A DNA stretch of 64,000 nucleotides from Ophthalmolycus amberensis (Eukaryota; Chordata; Actinopteri; Perciformes; Zoarcidae). Under the pieces are notes generated by a model. The model saw nothing but the letters and a program-made list of their open reading frames with translations. It did not search any database and had not been told where the DNA came from. The translations under genes were made by a program, and so were the position numbers. Positions 13,360 to 25,060 of the stretch are shown in pieces. Location of the stretch: assembly GCA_024529925.1 (NCBI GenBank), contig JAFEUB010000060.1, forward strand, positions 524,001 through 588,000, given 5' to 3'. The first letter of the stretch is position 1. Every line of letters begins with the position of its first letter.

Positions 13360-15940
13360 AGCCTCATGGGAAATCTGCACTAACCGGATTTGTACAAAAA
13401 AGTTGTCTGTTATTCATTGTGAATGGGCGAAGAAATGATGGACTACGCTAGCAAAGGGCTCTACTGACAATCAAGCTACCTCGTGACCTAAAGCGTATCC
13501 TCAGATTAATAATATGTTTTTCCTAATATGTTCTTATTACCTTATCAATGAAAAGTGGGATATAAACTAATTTCTTCTTATAGGTAAACATTAATTAGTA
13601 AAATCAAAAGCAATATATATTCCTCTCAAATGTGGTGAATGAAGTCAATGCGATGGTCTCGTAACTGAATAGATGAGAAAGTAGAGCTCATATGAAGGAG
13701 ACTGTAACGGAGCGAACGGCTTATTTGTTGTTTTTGCTGACAGCAGAGAAACAAAACAAAGTATGAATCTCATTTAGAAATGCTCGTCGTGGGGAAGCAG
13801 CAGCAGGTCATCACAGGAGTGGGATCTGATAAATGTGCTTTGGAGAAGTTGTTTGATTCTATAAAAAGGGGGTGTGGCTTCTGTGGGGGACAGTACTTGG
13901 AGAAGGAACGTCGACACTGAACAGAAAGCAGCAGCTCTACCTGCTGTGTCAATGCTTCATGTTGGTTTGAAGCCTTAACTGCCCTTCCTGGCTCCAGCTC
14001 TGCTCGTGTGATTGTGCTTTGAGTCGCGCTGGTAGATGGTGAATGTGCGCACGCTTCGCTGCAGCAGCAGAGAGAGGGAAATGAAAAGGGCAAATAGATG
14101 AAAACAGAGGAGAAGAAAGAGAAACAGGCAGGTGGGATAATGAGCATAAAGAGATACAACGTGCATGTTTTCATCATTTCAACTGCTGAAATGTTCTGGC
14201 TTCTTTTCTTTGGTGCCTCGTCATTAATATTTCACAGTTCAATCTGAGGGATTTGCTGGTTGCGGCGCAGCAGAAGGTTCTCCCGCTGACAGTATGACAG
14301 CGTGGCTCACAACATCAACACAAAGCTAAAGGATTCAGATTCTTCTGAGAATCTGAATCATCAGCAGATCTTTCACTATCAACGTGTATCCTGAGGTCAC
14401 GTTGAGAGCAACAAATCCTCACATTTCAGAAGCTGAAACGGTGAATAGATTATTATTCTTCCAATCACCTACATTGCATCAATATCGTGGTCTTTGTATT
14501 CTCATGAATATCTACAAACACACACATTATTTCTGTGTTTTTGCACAGAGTAGAAGCGACGCATCCACACAGGCAGAGAGGAAGAAGACTGCAAGCCAGC
14601 GTCATGCATGTTAAAGATGCACAACGTGCTTTGACGTTGTTTTATGAATTCAGAAACGCAGTCAACATGTCGAGACTGTTGGTTGCTGCTCTTGCTGTCA
14701 TCGCGTCCTCCACGTTTCTAGCGGAGAGTTATCGACTGTACGAAGAAGTACCTGAACGGTTTCATGCGATGGAAGACAACAGCTTCAGACTTTGTCTTTC
14801 ATCGAGATTGGAATCAACACGTATTCAAACAGTGACTGCGAGGCTTTTGTTTTGTGTGATCGTACGTCTTCCTTTCCGGTCTGTCACTTCTGTGTTTCTC
14901 TGTTTTGTCTCGTTCTGTCTCTCAAGGTTTGTTCCGCCCTCACGACACTCTGACCCACTTAGGCCACTCTCTGCCGTTCACTGGCTCTTCAGCTCGTAAT
15001 TCACTTCCCGATTGCCCGGCTTCTCGACTTTATCGCTGAGTCATCGTCACGCCTCCCCTTTCCCTCCCGTCACCAGAGCGTCGAGGTGAGCTGCGTTCAA
15101 TAAAACCTTCTTCTTTCCCCCGGCTCGTTCTAGCCTCATAGACTGACCTCAACTAGTTTATACGTATTGCAAGGCAGTAGGCAACATCACTGCATGTTCA
15201 GATCACATTCACCCGCCACGCTGTGGTTTCTGCTGAGCAGTTTAAGCTGGCTGTAGTTAGACGGAGCACCAGAGATGTTTCATGCTGATGCCGGTGCATG
15301 ATCAGCTGTTTATGGGAGATGGTGTGTCAAGCAGATACATGAGACAACGTGTCCTACTGTCAGTGTTTGTCTATTGGACATGTGTTGGTCCTCCACTTGT
15401 GTGTGGATTACTACACTTTGTACAGACATGCATGGTTCCCAGAGGATGTATCCTGCTGAGTTTCATGATCCTCTGACTTTGTCCTCCAGCATCCATCATC
15501 GATAACACTTCAGGCAGGGATGGTGAAACTAAAAGACAACACTGACTGCTTTTACCTTGTTGTCTGCATGGGAAACACAACTGATATTTAGAAGATACTG
15601 AGGACCTTTCTCTGAATGTGACTGAAAGCAGATTTCCCAGTATCTGGATTTCAGATGTGTGAAAGCCTCTAATCCCTCCTCTGACTCCAGTGCGTCTGTT
15701 CATCTGCGTAGCTCCTTGATTCACTCGGATCAAAAGGAATCGACGAGGCGTCACTGATGTCCTTCACCTCCTTCCAGCCGTGTGACTGATGGAAACGTGT
15801 CTCTGATGTTTGCGTGAAATTAAACTTGAATGTCAAAATGACGGCTCGAGAGAAACAGCAGGAACGCAACATCTGTGTTTTTACGGCTGAGAGTCGTCGT
15901 TGAATTGTACATCATCACCGCCACACTGCTTCTCTCAGAG

Positions 15941-16423
15941 CTCTCTCTCTCTCTCTCTCTCTGCCTCTCTCCCTCTCTCTCTCTCTCTCTCTCTGCCTCT
16001 CTCTTTCTCTCTGTCTCTCTGCCTCTCTCTCTCTCTCTCTCTCTCTGTGTCTCTCTCTCTCTCTCTGTCTCTGCCTCTCTCTTTCTCTCTGTCTCTCTGC
16101 CTCTCTCTCTCTCTCTCTCTCTCTGTGTCTCTCTCTCTCTCTCTCTCTCTGCCTCTCTCTTTCTCTCTGTCTCTCTGCCTCTCTCTCTCTCTCTCTCTGC
16201 CTCTCTCTTTCTCTCTGTCTCTCTGCCTCTCTCTTTCTCTCTTTCTCTCTGTCTCTCTGTCTCTCTCTCTCTCTGTGTCTCTCTCTCTGTCTCTCTCTGT
16301 CTCTCTCTGTCTCTCTCTCTCTCTGTGTCTCTCTCTGTCTCTCTCTGTCTCTCTCTGTCTCTCTCTCTCTCTGTCTCTCTCTCTCTCTCTGTGTCTCTCT
16401 CTGTCTCTCTGCCTCTCTCTCTC

Positions 16424-16468
<45 letters not shown>

Positions 16469-16586
16469 GTCTCTCTGTCTCTCTCTCTCTCTCTCTCTGT
16501 CTCTCTGTCTCTCTCTGTGTCTCTCTCTCTGTCTCTCTCTCTCTCTGTCTCTCTGTCTCTCTCTCTCTCTGTGTCTCTCTCTCTCT
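15941..16586. repeat. Long (TC)n satellite, 646 bp, with a higher-order period
   Basis: The tract is almost pure pyrimidine on the + strand, with scattered G. The phrase TGCCTCTCTCTTTCTCTCTG recurs at 15994, 16072, 16150 and 16198, so a unit of about 78 bp is superimposed on the dinucleotide repeat. Three frames (two +, one -) of 225-251 codons are open across it, which is a trivial result of CT periodicity (Ser/Leu or Arg/Glu runs). Confidence 0.95.
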
Positions 16587-16952
16587 AGTTTCCTTAAATA
16601 TGCTTTAAACACGACCCAGAATCAGATCAGCGCACTCGCTGGGACCGTAATCTGAAACCAGTTTAATATCTGAAAGATCTGTTATTTAGTCAAACGGGAG
16701 TTCATCAGATACGGCAGGTACGACCCACAGTTCTCAGGATGAACATCATGCTGACCAACACAAGCAGAAAGTCACCGGATCAATCAACAGAAATACTTAC
16801 ACAGTGGCACCCACAGAACTGAATCCAACAACCCGAACCCAGCAGAACTATGGTGGAACACAAGTCTTATTATACACATAGCTTATTGTAAAACGCATAC
16901 TTTGATCGTGTTTTTGTCCAGTTTGAGACACATTTCTGTTATTCAAATCCAG
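16587..16952. other. Non-coding spacer
   Basis: Nothing recognised between the pyrimidine tract and the L2-type tail. Confidence 0.6.
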
Positions 16953-17170
16953 AATGAAATTTATTTATTGAATGAATGAATGAATGAATGAAATTTATTT
17001 ATATAGCGCTTTTCACAGACATAACATCACAAAGTGCTTAACAGAGCAGAAAGTTAAAAGCATAAAAAACACAATGTGACCCTAGGGTCAATAAATTACA
17101 TACACAGAGAAAAATAAAAAATAAAATAAAAAATGAAATAAAAATTCAAAACATATTTTAAGGGCAGGTC
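16953..17170 (-). mobile_element. L2-type LINE/SINE 3' tail fragment
   Basis: On the minus strand the end reads AAAAGCGCTATATAAATAAA followed by ATTC repeats, which is the typical 3' end of L2-clade LINEs and the SINEs that borrow their tail. The tandem TGAA (ATTC on the minus strand) units at 16969-16991 are the expected short terminal repeat. The A-rich block at 17108-17150 lies toward the 5' side. No coding part remains. Confidence 0.72.
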
Positions 17171-18380
17171 TAGGACATGGGTTTTTTATGCAAACACAAA
17201 GCTAAAGTAAAGACGGTGCATATAATTATATAAAATGTTTTTTTAATGCACGTTGGGAGGGACAATGAGGAGTTACAGAGAACAGGACAGGCGAGTGACC
17301 AGAGGGGAGAAAGATCAGAAGTGTGAATTCCTTCAATTGAACACGTGTTGGGCTCATGTATGTTGGGCTCTTCTATATGTTGGACCTCTGTATGTCTGTG
17401 TCAGACTCATGTATTCTCAAACCGTTTCAATGTTTCCAGAGTGAAGATGTAGCCGTCTGCTCCGTGGAACACAGGAACTGCATCAGTGGGAGAGTTTGAA
17501 GTGCTTTCAGAGTTGACAGATTAGTATCTGACTGTCGGTGGGCTGAGTGACACATTCACTTCCTCTTCTTTGGATTGTGTTGAAGTCTGCCTTTGTGTTT
17601 TCTTTTGTTTCTTCACCACCACACTAATGTGACTTCCTTTTGGCTCAGAAATGAGACAACAAAGGAAGCACTCGAGGTCAGGGGATCGCTCCTTTTGAAA
17701 CGGGCTCCCTCTGGATCGGAGCAGCCGTGACGGTGAGATGGCGTGTTCTTCCGCGGACAGATGTTTCTGTCTGTTCAGTGCACTGAAGTCCTCGTTGGCA
17801 TTCAGAGTTCCCTCTGTGACCTGCTATAGAGACACTTAAGTGGCCCCGGCCCCATCCAACCTGAGTGTTTGGAGTCTGTCAACCCTCTGCGTCACTTTCT
17901 GCTTCAAACAATGTCTTTTGTTTTTACCAGAACATCCAACATGAATGACAGCAACAGACTGGCAGTTGTGAATTTTTAATGTTTATTTAAAAGGGTATTA
18001 CACAACTTGAGTCATTACTTACTTTGAATAGAGAGTGGGACATTTGTTGAAAATACTTTTCTTGCTATAAAATGCCCGGTCTCTTCTAATAAAGGAAGCA
18101 AATATGAGCCAGATTACAACACTCCACTGCTTTCTCAGAGATAAAGAGGCTCAAAGGCAACAGTCATTGAAGAGATGTCGGTGACAAAATAGAAAAGCTC
18201 ATGAAAAGGTCTTCTTCTTCTTCTCTGCCGTTTAGTGAAAGACATTTAAGTTGTGATATCTTCTTAAATGTTGCTTGACTTCATTTGATTGAGCGTTCTT
18301 CGCACTTGTTGTGTCTGAAGTCTGAAGCGTGTTGGGCCCAAAGCAGAAGCCCCAGGGTCCGCTGAAGATGAACCAGAGAA
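17171..18380. other. Non-coding stretch, no gene recognised
   Basis: No exon or element was identified. Confidence 0.6.
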
Positions 18381-18566
18381 GGTGCCTTAAAGCTGCATTC
18401 TCTCTAGTGTCCACCAGGGGGCGACTCCTCTGGTTGTATAGAAGTCTATGAGAAAATGACTCTACTTCTCTCTTGATTTATTACCTCAGTAAACATTGTA
18501 AACATGAGTTTATGGTCTCAATCTCTAGTTTCAAGTCTTCTTCAATACAGCATGATGTTCATTTGA
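18381..18566 (+). repeat. Dispersed repeat R1, copy b
   Basis: It matches copies a, c and d over most of its length, including the block from the CTCF-like core CCACCAGGGGGCGAC (18411-18425) to TACAGCATGATGTTCATTT near 18546-18564. It ends before the part that contains the GGGGATGCTTTAGGGCGGGG block present in copies a and c. Confidence 0.78.
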
Positions 18567-20047
18567 AAACAACGCCGACACAGTTTGTGGAATCTAATAT
18601 TTTGCTGTGGATGGATGCAACCATTAAAGGGTTAAATGCATCCTGCAGCCCGGTTGGCCTCGTGCTGTACTGAACAGCGACAGCGTGATGAGGTTGTGAT
18701 AAGCGGCTTTGGATCCGGCGAGATGCTTCCAGCAGTCGTTGTGACCGTTCAGCCTTGACGACACTGCGGCCGTGACTCAAAATCCGACCTTGCGAGCTTT
18801 GACGCCCGCCGCCATAACTCCAGCGCTCGGTGGATGGGGTGGAATGAGGCCATCATTCAGCCCACTGCGTGGCCCTATACTACACACAAACACGCACTCA
18901 CACAGCTGTGGAGGTGCTTTAGGGGGAGAGTGATCACCTGGATCAATATTTAGTCATGGGTAACACGGATAAAGTCAAAGGACGGGTCCGAGCGGAGGTG
19001 TGGTTAGTGTGCGAGCAGCAGAGGAGGCAATACGTCGTTGGTCTTATGGTTCCTATCGATCACGGGGGGTAGCTTCTACCTGTCCAAATACCATAAATTC
19101 CCCAATAAATGTATGATAATAAATAGACATCATTGGCAAAATAAAGCGGTCCTTCCACTCTTCTGTGCTTTTAACCGATTGGAGAATGCAACTCAAGACT
19201 GTTCTGTAAACTGAGAATGTCCGGTTTTGTTCAGCTGAGACGTTTAATGATCTAGATCTGGAGAAGGACTTCTTCACTCTCATCTCCTCCAGACTTGAGT
19301 ATTACAGAACACTTTATTCTGCTCAGTGCAGGCAAAACGTCCAAATGCACAAAAGGCTGCGGCCAGTTACACAATTGATTTTAGGATTCTCAGGCTGTTT
19401 TTCATGGTCAGGCACCTGTTTATATATCTGTGATCCGCTACTGTAGCTCCCTCTGAGCCCGATCGATGCTTGAAATCCTCTTCAGGGCCTTTTTAGGGGA
19501 TCCTAAATCTGGCTTTGTAATTAATAGTGAGTGGGTCAATATTCTCTTTTAAACTTTACATCGCCTTTCTCTAAACTGATGGAATTTGTGGTAATGATTT
19601 CATTCAACGTTTTACTGTAAAGCACTAAATTATGGTTATTATTATGAGTTAATAAGAAAGCTTTCACCTAAAGCCACAAGAAGGAAGCTTAAGTTTGTGT
19701 TGACGAGCAATAAGAATAGCTAAATAGAAATAGCCGATGGTCTTGTTTACTTATGTGGGTCATATTCATAACCAGTTAAAAGTTCCTGGTAATAACTTTA
19801 AACTGTTCATGACATTTTGATGGCATCACAGCTTTGTAATTTATGAAATACATCTTAATATTTAGTTTATCCCTGGAATAAAATCAGTTGAAGGTCTCGT
19901 ATATATAGTTTGAATGGACATGACACCACAACATACCACCGATCAATCCGATGGATTCTTCATGCTCGAGAGCAGAGGTTACAGGCTGATCAATAGCTCT
20001 GTGTGTGTGCAGACGTTATGACAGTAATCTATACGGACAGGTGAGTC
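18567..20047. other. Non-coding stretch, no gene recognised
   Basis: No domain-bearing frame or identifiable repeat was seen. Confidence 0.6.
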
Positions 20048-20479
20048 CAGGGGCGGACTGGGGGAAAAAAGTGGCCCGGGAGTTACTGTCAGACCGGCCC
20101 ACTCAATACACAGCGCGCTGCCCACTCAATACACGGCATGTATTTCGCCGGTCTACGGCGGCCATTCGCACCTCCGCCGGCCCCGCCCCGACCGTCGCCC
20201 GGCACGACCGCACGGCGCAGACCGCGGTTATGGAGAAAAGTTTTTAAAAGCACCGTAGTGTCCAGCCGTGCTATGGCGTCCTCGGATCGCGAGGAGTATA
20301 ATGTCAGTTTATACTGTTGATACAGTTTTCACTGATTATTGACTTTCGGTATTAGAGTAAATTGAACGTGTTCTGTGAAGCATATAATATAGTCGGGGCC
20401 GGCGATGTCAGAGACCGGCCCAAACCCCGTCGGCCTACCGGGGATTCCCCCGGTATCCCCGATGGCCAGTCCGCCCCTG
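20048..20479. mobile_element. hAT-type miniature element (MITE), 432 bp, with intact target duplication
   Basis: The ends are perfect 14-bp inverted repeats, CAGGGGCGGACTGG at 20048-20061 and its reverse complement at 20466-20479. Directly outside is a perfect 8-bp duplication, GGTGAGTC, at 20040-20047 and 20480-20487. An 8-bp duplication and CAGGGG ends are the hallmarks of hAT transposons. The interior is GC-rich, with a short duplicated CCCACTCAATACAC phrase (20098-20111 and 20121-20134), and has no transposase, so it would depend on an enzyme supplied elsewhere. The perfect flanking repeat suggests a recent insertion. Confidence 0.92.
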
Positions 20480-20664
20480 GGTGAGTCTGACGGGAGCTCA
20501 GTGGTTCGGCAGGTTGCTTCCAAACAGACGCCTGGGTGTGAGCAGCATGTACAGTAGGGATGTAGTCATATATAAAGAGATAAGAACATCTGAATACGTT
20601 TTTAAGCTGTTTTCATTCGATTTGTTGTTCCCTGCAGGATGAATTTCAATAGATGTACCATGGC

Positions 20665-21096
20665 TGAAGCCAATGTGGAAGTGTCTTAAAATAGCATTCT
20701 TCTTAATAACCAGCAGGGGGCGACTCCTCTGGTTTCAGAAAATAAGTCGGATTGTATAAAACTTCAAATAGAAGTTTGGTCTAGGGTTAGCCCCAGGCGG
20801 CACCGAGTGAAGCCAAGTGTCTTAAAGCTGCATTCTCTCTAATGTCCACCAGGGGGCGACTCCTCTGGTTGTATAGAAGTCTATGAGAAAATGACTCTAC
20901 TTCTCTCTTGATTTATTCCCTCAGTAAACATTGTAAACATGAGTTTATGGTCTCAATCTCTAGTTTCAAGTCTTCTTCAATACAGCATGATGTTCATTTA
21001 GTACATTATGGTCCATTTAGAGTCAAACAGACCATAAAGCAGGGGATGCTTTAGGGCGGGGCTTACTGTGATTGACAGGTCTCTAACACTGCATTG
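20665..21096 (+). repeat. Dispersed repeat R1, copy c (compound, two cores)
   Basis: Two R1 pieces are joined here. The first has the CTCF-like core CCAGCAGGGGGCGAC at 20710-20724 and the second, longer one has CCACCAGGGGGCGAC at 20846-20860. The second piece runs to the GGGCGGGGCTTACTGTGATT block and GACAGGTCTCTA near 21087, so it is the most complete + strand copy. The R1 start is not defined by any clear terminal motif. Confidence 0.76.
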
Positions 21097-21138
21097 TGAA
21101 TTGTTGCGTTAACCTTTAGTTTCAACGTTAACTATGTG

Positions 21139-21308
21139 TTTCAAACTGTTTCAAACTGTTTCAAACTGTCTCAAACTGTTTCAAACTGTTTCAAACTGTT
21201 TCAAACTGTTTCAAACTGTTTCAAACTGTTTTAAACTGTTTCAAACTGTTTCAAACAGTTTGAAACTGTTTCAAACTGTTTTAAACTATTTCAAACTGTT
21301 TCAAACTG
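21139..21308. repeat. 10-bp tandem repeat, about 17 copies
   Basis: The unit is TCAAACTGTT. A few units carry single substitutions (CTGTC, TTAAAC, CTATT), and one pair near 21254-21270 reads CAAACAGTTTG, making a local palindrome. The unit length is close to one helical turn. Confidence 0.95.
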
Positions 21309-22070
21309 CGACCGTGATCCAGGAGAAAATACATTTCCCCTTGAAATGTAATTGAGATTTGAGTTTAGTTGTATGGGAACTTCATTTGTTTCCCTCGGAG
21401 AAAGGGTTAGATCCATATATGATCAGTTTGGAAAAGCAATCCGTGCTTTTTTCACACTTCAGTTGCCGGGACTGGAGAATAAACTCTTCTCACCAAGACT
21501 TTTATGCAAATTCTTATCTGTGGCGTCAGTAAGCCCTTACAAAATGGATGAAAAAAAGTAAATAGCCTCCGTCTGCACCGTCTGCCAGTCGGTCTCACAA
21601 GACTAATCAACCAAAGATACCAAAGTGTGCTTTCCGAAGTGCACTGTTCTCTGATGCAATTTCAGATTCCAGGATTGAAAAGCTTCCTTTTTTTGCTCGC
21701 CTGACTTGAACTCCACTCAGCCCAACGTGTGGAACGATTCCAGCTGGGATGTTCAGCAGCATGACGTAGGCTATTTCTACATGCTCCAGCAGCTTCTTTC
21801 AATCAATTCACTACACAGAGAATATGAAAGTCCCTCTCACACAAACTATACCGTTCTTACATTGTGCTTGTTTAGGTTAGAAAAGATCGAAATCAGATCA
21901 GAAAAGCCTTTATTAATCTCCAGAGAGGGAATCCAGGTGTTACAAGAACAGCAGGATAGAATTAAGTACCAATGAATAGCAACAAGTAGGAAATAAGTAA
22001 TTAGAAGTATACATACAGGTTTGAGTATACAAATTAAACTCAAACCTGCTGTTCACAATGCAAATAAAGG
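21309..22070. other. Non-coding stretch, no gene recognised
   Basis: Short open frames only, with no domain or splice pair. Confidence 0.6.
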
Positions 22071-23114
22071 TCTGTCTCTGTCTGTCTGTCTGTCTCTGTC
22101 TGTCTCTGTCTGTCTCTGTCTGTCTGTCTGTCTCTATCTGTCTGTGTCTGTCTGTCTGTCTCTGTCTGTCTGTCTGTCTCTGTCTGTCTGTCTCTGTCTG
22201 TCTCTGTCTGTCTGTCTGTCTATATCTGTCTGTCTGTCTCTATCTGTCTCTGTCTGTCTCTATCTGTCTCTGTCTGTCTGTCTGTGTCTGTCTCTATCTG
22301 TCTGTCTCTGTCTGTCTGTCTGTGTCTGTCTGTCTGTCTCTATCTGTCTGTGTCTGTCTGTGTCTGTCTGTCTGTCTCTATCTGTCTGTGTCTGTCTGTG
22401 TCTGTCTCTGTCTGTCTGTCTGTCTCTGTCTGTCTGTGTCTGTCTGTCTGTGTCTGTCTGTCTGTCTCTGTCTGTCTGTGTCTGTCTCTATCTGTCTGTC
22501 TCTGTCTGTCTGTCTGTGTCTGTCTGTCTGTCTCTATCTGTCTGTGTCTGTCTGTGTCTGTCTGTATCTGTCTGTCTGTGTCTGTCTGTCTGTGTCTGTC
22601 TGTCTCTGTCTGTCTGTCTGTCTGTCTGTCTCTGTCTGTCTCTGTCTGTCTGTGTCTGTCTCTGTCTGTCTGTCTGTCTGTGTCTGTCTGTCTGTCTGTC
22701 TGTGTCTGTCTGTCTGTCTGTGTCTGTCTGTCTCTGTCTATCTGTGTCTGTCTGTCTGTCTCTATCTGTCTGTGTCTGTGTCTGTCTGTCTGTCTGTGTC
22801 TGTGTCTGTCTCTATCTGTCTCTGTCTGTCTGTCTGTGTCTGTCTGTCTGTCTGTCTCTGTCTCTGTCTGTGTCTGTCTCTATCTGTCTGTGTCTGTCTG
22901 TCTGTCTGTCTCTGTCTGTCTGTGTCTGTCTCTGTCTGTCTGTCTCTGTCTGTCTGTCTGTCTGTCTCTGTCTGTCTGTGTCTGTCTCTGTCTGTCTGTC
23001 TCTGTCTGTCTGTCTCTGTCTGTCTGTGTCTGTCTCTGTCTGTCTCTGTCTGTCTGTGTCTGTCTGTCTCTGTCTGTCTCTGTCTGTGTCTGTGTCTGTC
23101 TCTGTCTGTCTCTG
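22071..23114. repeat. Long (TCTG)n microsatellite, 1044 bp
   Basis: Tetranucleotide TCTG/TGTC units are interspersed with TCTC, TATC and TGTG variants for more than 1 kb. Three overlapping + strand frames of 290-376 codons are open through it because none of the unit variants creates a stop; they encode only Cys/Leu/Ser/Val runs and are not genes. Confidence 0.96.
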
Positions 23115-24845
23115 GTTACAGTGCGGTGGTTCTCTCCTTTGGTCCGAATGATGTGATTAACTTAAACATTGTAATATTGGTGTGAATTGCAGAAAGAGGC
23201 TTCGTTTATTCACTGGTTCGGACTGTCTCCAACAGAAACAAACACTTCAGTTTTCAGGTGTTCCTGACAAGCAGCCACTTCAAAAAAGCATATGCAAAAG
23301 GTTTGGTTATTTGTAGAAGTGACGCGCTGTATGTTTGTTTCCTGCTGCAGAGAAAAGGGTTGTGGGGCGCCGCCACAGCGTTGACTTCTCAGTGTTTTCT
23401 TCTTACTTGAATCCTTTCACTTCTGCTTGCAAAAAAACAAGATGCTGGCAGTCAAAAACCAAGATGGCGACGGCCAAAATGTCAAACTCAAGACTCACAA
23501 CCACATCCGACTACATCCACTTCTTATATCTTATATATAATGACCTCAAGTGATGTCACTTGAGTCTGAATCGGTTGAAGACTACAACTTCTTAAAGTAC
23601 AGAAATCTGGAGGTGTGGGGTAAGAAAAGAAGGAACGTCTGTAGCCCGCTGCTCATCGCTGCTGCAGGCTAGAGGCCCTAGGTTACATCAACCGATCTAC
23701 CACCCAGCTCTCAGCGGTCACATTGCATTGTGGGTAATGTAGTCGCAAGTTTTGACAAGAGAGTAGAATGTGTGGAATAAAAAAGACAACATCTCGTTTT
23801 TGGTCTTTGCTTCGTGAGTTTGACAGTTAGAGGAGTACAATGCTAAATCTTCTGATTCCCTTAATTTATACCATTATTAAACATTTCATGTGATCACACA
23901 AACAATAAATATATATATGTATATATATTATTCTTTTGGAATGTAATCCACCATGAAACACTTAATTTAGTGGTGATGCAAAGAGATGTAGATTCATAAA
24001 GATTCATAAAGATTCAGTATAATATGAGATCCGGGAGGTTTTGACTGCTCACCCAAAGCCAAATGTTTTATTCATTGGCAGAATAAGAGATAGAAACCCT
24101 TTTCTGGTACACATATTTGATCGAGTACGCTTCAGCTTTTCAATTGAATTTGAGATGAGGAGTCACGGCGATATATTACGAAGGCTCGCGTGGCGGTATT
24201 AACAGACGGAGTCCTCTTCGTCCTTGGCCTGCATGAAGCCAACATGAATGATTTGGAGGCACACGCACGAGCGACTGAATTCTGACTGTCTTTTTTTGTT
24301 CATAAAAATTCTCAATGTTCTATTTTCAGCCGCAGAAACGTCAGGAATGATTCAACTGTGAGAGAATTAGAGAGTAAATCAGTCATTGAGAACATTATAG
24401 CTGCAGCCAACACCAACGTATGGAGAGACAATGTGTAGTGAACGATCAGCTGAATCAGCAGCTCCCCCGGCTCTACAGAGCTGTAATGTGACTTTTTTTT
24501 AGCTCATTATTTAACCTACAACTTTACTCTTCCGGTTCACTCTCAACACTCTCCTACTGTCAAGTTTAAAGAGAATAGTACGTAAGAAGCTGCTGCACAC
24601 TACCTGCTCAGCAGCAAACAGCAGACTCAGTTAAAGACTAGCTGGGGAACAAAGGGTCCATTCACCAGTAAAGAGACAGATATCTCCCTCAGGAGGTGCT
24701 GGGGACCAAAAACAGAGCTAGAAGAGAGAGAATATCGGACACAAAGACTCTGAATGAATCATCATGTTGCTCTGTAACTGCTGAGCAAGCAAACAAGTTC
24801 AACATATCAACTTAGAAAGTGATGTAATGTCAATGTTGTGTTCAC
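23115..24845. other. Non-coding stretch, no gene recognised
   Basis: The phrase CAAGATGGCGACGGCCAAAA (23460-23479) and the GCATTGTGGGTAATGTAGT phrase near 23724 are both familiar from dispersed fish repeats, but I cannot delimit an element. Nothing coding was seen. Confidence 0.55.
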
Positions 24846-25060
24846 ATTACGTTACAGTCATTTAGCAGATGCTTTTATCCAAAGCGACTTACAGTAAGTG
24901 TATTCATCATCGGCATTCAAGAGAACTAGAGTCACCAGAAGTCATAAGAGCATCTCCTTTTATACACAAGCATCTAAGAGCAGAAACCAGAGCAACAGTG
25001 CAGAAACAAACCAATACAATAAGTGCAACAAACTAATACAAAACAAAGTCATTATTCATT
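24846..25060 (-). mobile_element. V-SINE/L2-type tail fragment
   Basis: At 24856-24893 the minus strand carries the well-known fish 3' tail containing GTCGCTTTGGATAAAAGC and CATCTGCTAAATGAC, shared by V-SINEs and their partner LINEs. Upstream parts are diverged and the 5' boundary is approximate. No tRNA-like head was found. Confidence 0.72.

Larger units (their letters stand above)
7101..15940. other. Long non-coding stretch, no gene recognised
   Basis: I found no exon, tRNA or complete mobile element. Minor structures are listed separately: a short GCTAACA tandem (9019-9054), a duplicated CGCTGGCGGAAAAAA motif (11757-11815), TG runs (12484-12529, 12650-12684), a 14-G run at 12781-12794 and a poly-C run (13329-13358). 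A frame at 14535-14999 contains a hydrophobic stretch resembling a signal peptide after a Met at 14667, but it has no downstream domain or splice support. Confidence 0.6.

Noticed and set aside
14535..14999. A 154-codon frame with a signal-peptide-like MSRLLVAALAVIASST stretch
   Set aside because: No downstream domain, and the composition after the hydrophobic stretch looks random; no splice donor was convincing.
15875..16655. Long open frames of Ser/Leu or Arg/Glu on both strands
   Set aside because: They are translations of the TC tract; any stop-free dinucleotide repeat gives this. No domain, and several frames are open at once.
22021..23185. Three frames of 290-376 codons rich in Cys/Leu/Ser/Val
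   Set aside because: They are translations of the TCTG microsatellite and overlap one another completely.
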